A stretch of DNA of 5,182 bases from Candidatus Bathyarchaeota archaeon. Lineage in GTDB: Archaea; Thermoproteota; Bathyarchaeia; Bathyarchaeales; Bathyarchaeaceae. Below the pieces are notes generated by a model. The model worked only from the letters and a program-made list of their open reading frames with translations. It did no database searches and was not told the DNA's origin. Made by a program: the position numbers and the translations under genes. Location of the stretch: NCBI GenBank assembly GCA_026967815.1, contig JAPUUO010000107.1, forward strand, positions 1 to 5,182, given 5' to 3'. This document shows, piece by piece, positions 1 to 4,492 of the stretch; position 1 is the stretch's first letter; each line of letters opens with the position of its first letter.

Positions 1-170
1 CCACTAAGAATAGCGTGGAAAACAACATCGCGACGGATTCCATGCGATAAGAATAAGCTGGCTTCGATGCATTCGTGAACTATGTCTAATCTGCCTGCGT
101 CTCTTAGATTTGAAAATCTTGAGGCTGTCTTGCCCTTACGGGAATAAACAATAAATTCGCGCCGATTCAA
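1..170 (-). CDS. trmY: tRNA (pseudouridine(54)-N1)-methyltransferase TrmY, N-terminal part (runs off left edge)
   Basis: TrmY is a SPOUT-class enzyme that uses S-adenosylmethionine to N1-methylate pseudouridine 54 in the T-loop of archaeal tRNAs. Only the first 56 residues are in the window. They begin N-R-R-E-F-I-V, close to the family's usual M-R-E-F-I-V start. They continue with an AGRLDIVHECIEASLFLSHG stretch followed by IRRDVVFHAIL, which match the conserved family pattern of AGRMD, then a helix, then LSH-x-hRRDV. The identification is by recognition, without a search. The TTG start at 170 lies 4 bases after the TGA of the upstream gene and directly behind a GAGGGG stretch, so the spacing to that Shine-Dalgarno is poor. 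An in-frame ATG at 209, with AAGGA five bases before it, would add a basic 13-residue extension (K/R-rich) and overlap the upstream gene by 35 bases. I prefer 170 because it fits the family N-terminus. The SAM-binding knot region lies beyond the window edge. Confidence 0.85.
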   Translation of the reverse strand, partial: MNRREFIVYSRKGKTASRFSNLRDAGRLDIVHECIEASLFLSHGIRRDVVFHAILS

Positions 171-174
171 CCCC

Positions 175-552
175 TCAGTCTTCCCTTTTCTTTTTCGCTG
201 TCTTTTCATCCATTTCCTTGATCTCTGCGACCATTCTTCTGAACTCGGCTTCGTCTTTCCATCTTTTTAACTGGTCTTCAATAGTTTTTTCATGAGCATT
301 TTTAGGATCCAATCCCTTTCCTCGGTAGTGGATTTCTCGAAGCTCATGGAAGAGGATGTACTCTTCATATGGTCTCCACATTTCAGAGATCCAGATCTCG
401 TTGAATGGTATTTTGAGGTTTTTCGCTGCGTTGGTGACGATGTGTTTCCCACTGCTTTCCACATTGTACGTAGCAATATAGTCGGCTATGACCTCGTGAC
501 GTACATACCTAATAATGTATCCCAACTTCTTAGCTTGCAGCCTACTCTCCAT
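175..552 (-). CDS. Small putative metal-binding (minimal zincin-like) protein with HELRE motif
   Basis: This is a 125-residue soluble protein of unconfirmed function. Its middle reads NEIWIS (about 51-56), then EEYILFHELREIHYR (63-77), then a conserved-looking A-H pair (H87) within a helix, and ends in a highly charged Lys/Glu tail. A buried hydrophobic helix carrying His-Glu (H69-E70), E73 and a downstream H87 is what a minimal metallopeptidase-like fold would show. The classical HExxH second histidine is replaced by Glu (HELRE), so peptidase activity is uncertain. I recall similar HEL-x-E...AH small proteins in archaea and phages as uncharacterised, but cannot check this. The ATG at 552 is preferred because AAAG/GGAAAG-type purines precede it and the upstream gene's TAG overlaps it by 11 bases. 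A GTG at 573 would add seven residues. It lies in a tight minus-strand cluster with trmY, only 4 bases from the TTG start of trmY, which suggests co-transcription and perhaps translational coupling. Confidence 0.75.
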   Translation of the reverse strand: MESRLQAKKLGYIIRYVRHEVIADYIATYNVESSGKHIVTNAAKNLKIPFNEIWISEMWRPYEEYILFHELREIHYRGKGLDPKNAHEKTIEDQLKRWKDEAEFRRMVAEIKEMDEKTAKKKRED

Positions 553-679
553 CTTCTTTCCAACCTTCTGCACACGCTCTCTGAAATTCAGCCTCTGTCA
601 AAAACATCTTACGTCCACTCCCTACATGACCCTTCCTGTCTAAGCCAGAATCCAGAAGCAACTGCAAATATTCTTCCAC
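542..679 (-). CDS. Very small hypothetical protein (45 aa) at head of the HELRE-trmY cluster
   Basis: I do not recognise this protein. From the GTG at 679 it is 45 residues: a helical EEYLQLLLDSGLDRKGH segment, a basic GSGRK turn and a second helix beginning FLTEAEFQRAC, with an acidic end. The amphipathic pattern looks coding. The GTG is preceded by GAGG with 8 bases of spacing. The stop (TAG) overlaps the ATG of the next gene by 11 bases, typical of a translationally coupled operon. The frame is open further upstream, back to a TGA near position 754, and also reads plausibly (LRVRIWTEEKL), but no ATG, GTG or TTG occurs in that extension. Either the gene starts at the GTG or its true 5' end has been lost. 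The longer upstream reading is the main argument that this could be a truncated gene. Confidence 0.5.
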   Translation of the reverse strand: MEEYLQLLLDSGLDRKGHVGSGRKMFLTEAEFQRACAEGWKEDGE

Positions 680-814
680 AAGTTTTTCCTCGGTCCAGAT
701 TCTAACGCGTAGAGTGCTACCAGCTCTCTCATCTATACATGTTAATTCATAATATCATACCCAAGGCTATCGTGAACCGAGACTCCCCACTGTGTAACGA
801 AGACACTCCATGAT

Positions 815-839
815 AAAAAAGAGATATAGCTCAATATCT
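815..839 (-). terminator. Hairpin plus T6 terminator behind the small frameshifted zinc gene
   Basis: Read on the minus strand, a perfect 6-base stem (AGATAT/ATATCT) with a 6-base loop (TGAGCT) is followed one base later by six T. This sits about 64 bases after the TGA at 903-905. Archaeal termination depends mainly on the T-run, so the hairpin may be incidental. It would separate this gene from the downstream HELRE-trmY cluster. Confidence 0.4.
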
Positions 840-902
840 TCAACGGTTTTTTCCCAGTAAAAGCTTTCAAGCTTCATTGCAATATTGAAGCGCGCGCTCA
901 GA

Positions 903-1123
903 TCAACATTCAACGAACATGCTCTCCCAGCACGCTTCATGATAGAAACTGCGACTTTTTTTCTGCGAAACATCTTTGGATAGACACTCATGACGCGCTT
1001 GGAAATTATTTGATCGCCAACTCTCAGAAGCTCTCCACAACGTGCGCATTTAAGAACCCCAAAACGCGTGGAATGGCTTTTGAAAACCGCTTCAGACAGA
1101 AATATCTTTTTAGCGATGCCCAT
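903..1123 (-). CDS. Small treble-clef-like zinc protein split by a -1 frameshift at an A7 run
   Basis: Read in one frame from the ATG at 1123, the protein contains LKCARCGELLRVGDQIISKR (C26, C29) and then, past the A-run, becomes a non-descript basic sequence ending at 767. Switching by -1 at the seven-A run (T7 at 956-962 on the plus strand) gives RRKKSRSFYHEACWESMFVE and then Cys and TGA at 903-905. That supplies the missing H62 and C65 of a C-x2-C...H-x2-C zinc site, and the joined protein is 73 residues. Small archaeal proteins with C-x2-CG-x(5-6)-GD-x-hhSKR...YYH-x2-C are familiar to me as uncharacterised zinc-binding proteins, so the joined form is almost certainly the ancestral protein. 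The cause could be a programmed -1 shift (A AAA AAA is slippery), a real inactivating indel, or a homopolymer sequencing error. A TATA-like box and an inverted repeat lie just upstream and a T-run terminator downstream, as for a monocistronic gene. No clear Shine-Dalgarno precedes the ATG. Confidence 0.7.
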
Positions 1124-1127
1124 GTGA

Positions 1128-1143
1128 TCACGCGCGTGCGTGA
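1128..1143. promoter_or_regulatory. Inverted repeat TCACGC-N4-GCGTGA, candidate operator
   Basis: There is a perfect 6-base inverted repeat with a GCGT spacer; the nested decamer CACGCGCGTG (1129-1138) is itself a perfect palindrome. It lies 4 to 20 bases upstream of the ATG at 1123 and downstream of the candidate TATA box at 1168-1175. It would therefore fall near the transcription start or in the 5' leader of the frameshifted zinc gene, where archaeal repressors commonly bind. No regulator gene is recognisable in the window. It could instead act as an RNA hairpin over the ribosome-binding region. Confidence 0.35.
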
Positions 1144-1167
1144 CAGCAATACTACTGAAATAGAGCG

Positions 1168-1184
1168 ATTTTAAGACTTTAATT
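1168..1184 (-). promoter_or_regulatory. Candidate TATA box and BRE for the small zinc gene
   Basis: On the minus strand CTTAAAAT (1175-1168) is preceded by the purine-rich AAATTAAAGT, which could serve as a BRE. A start about 25 bases downstream would lie near 1146, leaving a leader of about 23 bases before the ATG at 1123. This is based on sequence resemblance only. Confidence 0.3.
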
Positions 1185-1185
1185 T

Positions 1186-1208
1186 GAGAAAGAAAATCCT
1201 TTCAAGGA
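1186..1208 (-). terminator. T-rich terminator after the AN1/zinc-ribbon gene
   Basis: On the minus strand a weak 4-base stem (TCCT-TGAA-AGGA) runs into TTTTCTTTCTC, about 27 bases after the TGA of the zinc-finger membrane gene. Pyrimidine tracts of this sort are typical archaeal terminators. The hairpin is too weak to matter by itself. Confidence 0.35.
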
Positions 1209-1234
1209 GATTGCCTGTACGCATACCAAGATTT

Positions 1235-2029
1235 TCAGTATCTGGGTTTCACCAATAGAACGATGTAATCTGAATACACCTCTGAAACCACAATTTCTAT
1301 ACCAAGGTCACTGTAGATGGCGCCTTCTACCGCCCCATAATATCTAAACTCACCGAGTGGTGTTAAGACCGTGACTTGATTGCGCGTGTACACAAATGAA
1401 TATTCATTGCCGTCAAATTCTACTTTCGGAACCTGCCCTCTGACAACAACCACTTTTGTATATTCTGATCGCTGCATGAAATTTTGTAACGCTGAAAATA
1501 TAATTGATCCATTCAAAATAATGACAACTAAAATGATCACGAATGTCACAAGAAATGCTATCCTCATGATAGATATTCTCTTCTTCCGCTTTAGCCTCTT
1601 TGTAGACACTCGGTGAAAGCGTTTCCACCCATATCCACAGTCCAGACATTCAAAGGCATCATATTGATCCCGAGAAGCCGTAGTCCTCAATCTTTCTGAA
1701 CCACACTGTGGGCAGTCGGCTGATGTTCCTGTTAGACTTGATGTATCTCGACTCCACTCTCCCTCTCCGAGCTCTTCCATTTTTTCCTTTGTATACACAT
1801 AGTCAGGGTGTCCATCCTTATTTTTCCAGTTTCTCCTAATGAAATCTTTCCATGCCAAATCCTTGATTGTTACCTGAGTAGGACTGAATACAGACACTTT
1901 TGGCTCTAAATGCTTCTTGCAAAACCATCTTTCACAATAACTGCACGGGTATACTTTCTTCTTTGAAGAAACTTCCTCACTAACCTTACATACCGGACAT
2001 ACATCCAAACGATATCTTCGTCGGGACAT
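1235..2029 (-). CDS. Membrane-anchored AN1-like zinc finger / zinc ribbon protein
   Basis: This is a 264-residue protein with four parts. Residues 11-40 form a C-x2-C...C-x2-C-x4-C-x2-H pattern (C11, C14, C29, C32, C37, H40) with FCKKHLEP, as in archaeal AN1-type fingers, though the final AN1 ligands (H-x-C) are not evident. Residues 106-131 form a C-x2-C...C-x2-C zinc ribbon (CPQCG...CLDCG) with an aromatic GYGWKRFHR tail. A K/R-rich stretch (144-151) precedes a single membrane helix at about 154-176, so the zinc domains should be cytoplasmic by the positive-inside rule. Residues 188-264 are beta-rich (KVVVVRG, IEIVVSE, YIVLLVKPRY) and probably extracytoplasmic. The ATG at 2029 gives the most natural N-terminus; a TTG at 2038 adds three residues. 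AAGGAGAG lies too far upstream (about 25 bases) to serve the ATG, so the mRNA may be nearly leaderless. The function is unknown; AN1 fingers in eukaryotes often accompany ubiquitin and stress systems, but that role should not be assumed here. Confidence 0.8.
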   Translation of the reverse strand: MSRRRYRLDVCPVCKVSEEVSSKKKVYPCSYCERWFCKKHLEPKVSVFSPTQVTIKDLAWKDFIRRNWKNKDGHPDYVYTKEKMEELGEGEWSRDTSSLTGTSADCPQCGSERLRTTASRDQYDAFECLDCGYGWKRFHRVSTKRLKRKKRISIMRIAFLVTFVIILVVIILNGSIIFSALQNFMQRSEYTKVVVVRGQVPKVEFDGNEYSFVYTRNQVTVLTPLGEFRYYGAVEGAIYSDLGIEIVVSEVYSDYIVLLVKPRY

Positions 2030-2065
2030 ATCAAACAATCAAACATAGGGTCCTTCTCTCCTTAA

Positions 2066-2260
2066 ATTCATTCCTTTTTCCTTCAGTCCGATTTCTTCCC
2101 CTCTTTCGCTTCTTCATTCGAAGCTCGCAGTGAAAAAATAGTTTATTGCAATTCCAAGATTGTTGTGCACGTACGCACGCATACTGAAGAGCGCGCGCGC
2201 ATCTTCACAATGAACGTGTTAAAAGCCTTATCTGAAGCTTTTGATTTTGACAATTCCTAA
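2066..2260 (+). pseudogene. Start-less open frame with faint Pcc1-like C-terminal half
   Basis: A 64-codon frame is open between TAA codons at 2063 and 2258. The first 20 codons are Phe/Ser-rich and probably meaningless. The rest reads as a strand-strand-helix unit: RSEKIVYCNS, then KIVVHVRTHTEERAR, then an FTMNVLKALSEAFDF helix. This resembles the end of the KEOPS subunit Pcc1 (RS-x-V...LVVHIEA-x-D...RA-x2-N-x2-LR-x-L) by eye only. The first possible starts are GTG 2165 and ATG 2210, which would leave 31 or 16 residues, so an intact Pcc1 of about 80 residues is not present. It may be a decayed remnant or chance. The GCGCGCGCGC tract encodes E-R-A-R in this frame. Confidence 0.2.
2164..2206. 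repeat. Alternating purine/pyrimidine tracts with GC dinucleotide run
   Basis: Positions 2164-2184 alternate strictly pyrimidine/purine for 21 bases (TGTGCAC...GCATAC), and 2191-2202 do so again as five GC repeats plus AT. The GC run is flanked by GAAGA (2186-2190) and TCTTC (2202-2206), a near-palindrome. Such tracts can adopt Z-DNA under negative supercoiling. The surrounding DNA is AT-rich, so they stand out. Confidence 0.45.
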
Positions 2261-2402
2261 TATCTCAAATTATCCAATAAGCAAAAAATGTGTGTTCACC
2301 ACACCGGTTTTTGTTTGTGCAGAGAAAATCGAAGTTGTTTTCGAGATTGTAACCACGGGTTTCGCAGAACGAGACTCACGGTGAACTACGTGATGCAACA
2401 AG

Positions 2403-2411
2403 AATAAATAT
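2403..2411 (+). promoter_or_regulatory. Candidate TATA box for the RDD gene
   Basis: AATAAATAT lies 44 to 52 bases before the ATG at 2455, which would put a transcription start near 2433 and leave a short leader. The leader contains GATGATC (2446-2452), one mismatch from GGTGATC, the complement of the 16S rRNA 3' end. This supports the 2455 start over the nearby out-of-frame ATGs at 2439 and 2447, which run into early stops. Confidence 0.35.
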
Positions 2412-2454
2412 GGCAAGACATAAACCAAAAGGGCAAACATGAAGAGATGATCAA

Positions 2455-2955
2455 ATGTCAACAGGTTTCGAGAAACTGAGGACCGACACTCAACTTCAGA
2501 ACCACTGGATCAGAAGATTCATTGCGATGATTATCGACGCCATAATAGGTGGAATTGCCGGTTGGATTCTCACGTTGATTCTGTCTTTGCCATTTTCGAT
2601 AATCGGAGTGCCGTGGGGATGGGGATTCGCATCATTTATAATCGGAGGAGTTATCTGGTTTCTTTACGCTTCGTTTTCTGAATCCTCAATGGGATGGACA
2701 ATAGGCAAACAGATAGTCACCCTCAAGGTAAGAACTGTTGAAGGTAGAATCCCAACAATAGACGTAGCGTTTATCCGAAACATCAGCAAAATTTTCCTGC
2801 CGTTGTACCTTCTCGATGTAATAATCGGTCTAGCAACACCTGGAGAACCAACCCAGAAATACACTGACCGCATTGCGGGAACAATCGTTGTTTCTGTCGT
2901 CCCCGCAACGACAACAAATGTAACCGCTACACCCAGCCTTACTTCTGTACCCTAG
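2455..2955 (+). CDS. RDD family membrane protein
   Basis: This is a 166-residue integral membrane protein of the RDD family, whose members are small multi-pass proteins of mostly unknown role; some have been linked to ion transport. It has the family hallmarks. WIRRFIAMIIDAIIGG (18-33) holds the Arg pair and an Asp (D28) inside helix 1. SMGWTIGKQIVTLKV (78-92) matches the conserved G-x-T-x-GK loop, R108 follows in AFIRNISK, and the end carries DRIAGTIVV (138-146). Membrane helices lie at about 22-48, 57-75 and 112-127. A Thr/Pro-rich tail (150-166) ends at TAG 2953-2955. The same frame then stays open for 38 more codons (2956-3069, stop TGA 3070-3072), encoding a basic helical segment (PSEAVRKLLLERAG, then K/R-rich). 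The coding sequence may therefore once have been longer, or be read through. It is transcribed ahead of the JAB and GNAT genes, which also have their own promoter. Confidence 0.85.
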   Translation: MSTGFEKLRTDTQLQNHWIRRFIAMIIDAIIGGIAGWILTLILSLPFSIIGVPWGWGFASFIIGGVIWFLYASFSESSMGWTIGKQIVTLKVRTVEGRIPTIDVAFIRNISKIFLPLYLLDVIIGLATPGEPTQKYTDRIAGTIVVSVVPATTTNVTATPSLTSVP

Positions 2956-3077
2956 GCAGGTGGCAATCCTTCTGAGGCTGTGAGAAAACTGCTGCTCGAG
3001 AGAGCTGGAAAAGTCCAGAAAGAATCAATCCTGAAGTTAAGAAGAATACAGTCTGTTTGGAGGCGAGAATGACTTCC

Positions 3078-3109
3078 TATAAAACGGTCCAAGTAACATC
3101 TAGTGAGGT
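3078..3109 (+). promoter_or_regulatory. TATA box and Shine-Dalgarno for the JAB-GNAT operon
   Basis: TATAAAA (3078-3084) is the best TATA match in the window and lies 33 to 39 bases before the TTG start at 3117. GAGGT (3105-3109) sits 7 bases before that TTG and decides the start codon. A transcription start about 25 bases after the TATA box would fall at or just before the Shine-Dalgarno, so the leader would be very short. Confidence 0.5.
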
Positions 3110-3116
3110 CAATTGA

Positions 3117-3521
3117 TTGATTCTCCGATTGAGACGGCAACATGTAGATTTCTTGAGAGAAGAAGCTCGAAAGGTGGATCCCGTTGAAGCCTGTGCCATG
3201 CTTTTCGGCAAACTCGGCCCAGAAGAGGCTGTAGTGAAAAAGATCGTGACGACTCCGAACAAGTTGCAGTCCACTACAAGATTTGAAATAGACCCTGAAG
3301 CGTTTGCCAAAGCTTTCACTGAAGCAGACCAAGAAGGGCTAGACTTTATCGGGATGTTTCATTCCCACCCAGCACCTGAGAAGCCGTCGATAACCGACCT
3401 CAAATACATGAAACTTTGGGGCGACGCCATTTGGCTGATATTGTCTTCAACTAGCGGGCACCTCGCCGCCTATCAGATGACCAATAGCAAGGTCAGCGAA
3501 ATTGCCATAAGAATAAGGTAG
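3117..3521 (+). CDS. JAB/MPN+ (JAMM) family metalloprotease-like protein
   Basis: This is a 134-residue stand-alone JAMM domain. Zinc-site residues are all visible: a catalytic Glu early (E24, in PVEACAMLFG), H82 and H84 in MFHSHP, then S91 and D94 in PSITD. The gap between the second His and the Ser is six residues; the classical motif has seven. Archaeal relatives such as HvJAMM1 of Haloferax cleave ubiquitin-like SAMP modifiers from proteins, and other JAMM proteins act on sulfur-carrier proteins. Which applies here cannot be read from the sequence, and no ubiquitin-like or E1-like gene is in the window. The TTG start is supported by GAGGT seven bases upstream. It is cytoplasmic, with no signal or membrane segment. 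The GNAT gene follows 30 bases after its TAG stop in the same reading frame, with no other stop between, so the two look co-transcribed. Confidence 0.88.
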   Translation: MILRLRRQHVDFLREEARKVDPVEACAMLFGKLGPEEAVVKKIVTTPNKLQSTTRFEIDPEAFAKAFTEADQEGLDFIGMFHSHPAPEKPSITDLKYMKLWGDAIWLILSSTSGHLAAYQMTNSKVSEIAIRIR

Positions 3522-3551
3522 TTAACAGAGTATTTTGGAAGAGGACTGCGT

Positions 3552-4118
3552 GTGGAAACTACAACTAGAGACATCACCAAATTAAATTTGAATGATATTC
3601 CAGAGACGTGTAACCGCTGCATTTACTGGAGCTTTCCAGAAGAATTCGAAAAATCACAGGCAGAGCTTCCCAGAAGGAAGCAAGAGCTGATAGCGAAGAA
3701 AAGACAGTGGATACTTCAAGCTCTAAAGAAGTTTGGAAGCTGTGGCAAAATTCTTTACCACAATAACCTGCCAGTGGGATACGCTGAATATGGGCCACCA
3801 AACCGCTTTCCACAAATCAGAGAGTACAAGTCTCAACCTATAGGCGAAATAGAAGATGGTGTCGTTTTCCTCGCTTGCCTCTACATTGCCGACCAAACTC
3901 TCAGAAGAAAAGGCTTAGGCGAAGAACTTCTAGAACGCATTATTGCTGACTTGAAAAGACGAGGTTTCAAGACTATAGAAACCTATGCTCGAACGGGCTC
4001 ATCAGAGAATCCTTCGGGACCAGTTGAAATTTATTTGAAAAGAGGATTTCACATAAAAGATGAAACTGACCCTGAGTTTCCAGTAATGAGGTTCGACCTT
4101 CAAGCCCACAGTACGTAG
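3552..4118 (+). CDS. GNAT family N-acetyltransferase
   Basis: This is a 188-residue acetyl-CoA-dependent acyltransferase-like protein. The acetyl-CoA motif A is clear: a strand (VVFLACLYIAD, 104-114) followed by LRRKGLGEELLERIIADLKR (117-136), where R-x-x-G-x-G binds the pyrophosphate. Strand 6-7 features follow (IETYA; then VEIYLKRGFHIKDE). The N-terminal 60 residues are distinctive: CNRCIYWSFP (20-29) with a C-x2-C-x2-W pattern, then a charged helix ending in a KK-RQWILQALKKFG segment. Similar C-x2-C-YW GNATs occur in archaea and bacteria as uncharacterised proteins, from memory. The acceptor is unknown. The GTG start has AGAGGA ending seven bases before it. It shares an operon with the JAB gene. 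The stop TAG is followed by a pyrimidine-poor convergent region overlapping the terminator of the small Cys gene on the other strand. Confidence 0.85.
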   Translation: METTTRDITKLNLNDIPETCNRCIYWSFPEEFEKSQAELPRRKQELIAKKRQWILQALKKFGSCGKILYHNNLPVGYAEYGPPNRFPQIREYKSQPIGEIEDGVVFLACLYIADQTLRRKGLGEELLERIIADLKRRGFKTIETYARTGSSENPSGPVEIYLKRGFHIKDETDPEFPVMRFDLQAHST

Positions 4119-4120
4119 CC

Positions 4121-4133
4121 AAAAGAAAAGAAA
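4121..4133 (-). terminator. T-rich terminator for the small Cys protein gene
   Basis: Read on the minus strand the tract is TTTCTTTTCTTTT, about 27 bases after the TAG at 4160. Archaeal RNA polymerase stops at such T-rich stretches. It lies just past the stop of the convergent GNAT gene. No comparable T-run was seen for the GNAT gene on the plus strand. Confidence 0.35.
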
Positions 4134-4159
4134 GGTGCAGCTAACTTACAAGCGGAATG

Positions 4160-4315
4160 CTATCTTTCTAGTCGCTCAGGGCGTTCAGGCATAGGTCGTT
4201 TTGGGCACAGGGGACATGCTTTCTCCAGAATGTAAGTTGGCGTCAGATCGGTTTCCAACTCTTTCATAACATCATAAACAGAGCATTCCATCTCTGGAGC
4301 AAAGATGCATTTCAT
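4160..4315 (-). CDS. Small four-cysteine protein (51 aa), putative metal binding
   Basis: I do not recognise the family. The protein has C3 and C11 (KCIFAPEMEC), a short helix (SVYDVMKELET), a LTPTYILEKACPLC segment with C34-x2-C37, and a Pro/Arg/Glu-rich end. Two separated cysteine pairs suggest one zinc or iron-sulfur site. Coding is supported by GGTGGT (4319-4324) four bases in front of the ATG at 4315, a good Shine-Dalgarno, and by the coherent helix and Cys layout. An in-frame ATG at 4333 would add MNSGGK, but those residues are encoded by the Shine-Dalgarno itself, so it is less likely. The gene is monocistronic and convergent with the GNAT gene. Its antisense plus frame is also open for 38 codons after the GNAT stop, but that reading (Ser/Arg/Gly-rich) looks like a shadow. 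Confidence 0.6.
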   Translation of the reverse strand: MKCIFAPEMECSVYDVMKELETDLTPTYILEKACPLCPKRPMPERPERLER

Positions 4316-4492
4316 TTTACCACCAGAATTCATTAATGAAACATTCAGTTAAAATGCTTATGCCCACCCGTGTAACTTTGACGTCTCCGGTAGACCTGTA
4401 CCTGCACATGGGAATATGAGAAGATGGTCCCGCTTAGCGTAGCATGTCAATGTTAGCCTTATCATAGTTCGGCCTAGTCTATGAATGCGGGC

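Larger units (their letters stand above)
2030..2454. other. 425-base divergent intergenic region
   Basis: This region lies between the minus-strand zinc-finger gene and the plus-strand RDD gene. The left third is pyrimidine-rich on the plus strand (2050-2112). The centre has two alternating purine/pyrimidine tracts (2164-2184 and 2191-2202). A hairpin, AAAAGC (2221-2226) with GCTTTT (2237-2242), is followed by T-rich sequence. The right end holds the RDD promoter. A start-less open frame (2066-2260) is described separately. A minus-strand open frame at 2270-2461 seems fortuitous. No tRNA or other RNA gene was recognised. Confidence 0.6.

Noticed and set aside
292..705. Plus-strand open frame of 137 codons
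   Set aside because: It is antisense to the HELRE gene and the small head gene, both of which have better motifs, coupling and start signals.
767..902. The in-frame extension of the 1123 gene to position 767
   Set aside because: After the A7 run this frame loses the zinc ligands, while the -1 frame restores them; the extension also reads across the hairpin and T6 terminator, so it is probably not meaningful protein.
2270..2461. Minus-strand open frame of 63 codons with a hydrophobic N-terminus
   Set aside because: It starts at TTG without a Shine-Dalgarno, overlaps the RDD start and its TATA box in antisense, and its second half has no coherent protein character.
2952..3332. Minus-strand open frames across the JAB gene and the preceding gap
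   Set aside because: They are antisense to the clear JAMM motif region and show no recognisable domain.
4119..4235. Open frame of 38 codons after the GNAT TAG as a further read-through case
   Set aside because: It is antisense to the small four-cysteine gene, whose coding constraint can keep it open, and its Ser/Arg/Gly-rich translation looks non-coding.
4143..4238. Inverted copies AACTTACA (4143-4150) and TGTAAGTT (4231-4238)
   Set aside because: Eight bases, 80 bases apart and spanning a coding gene; this length is expected by chance.
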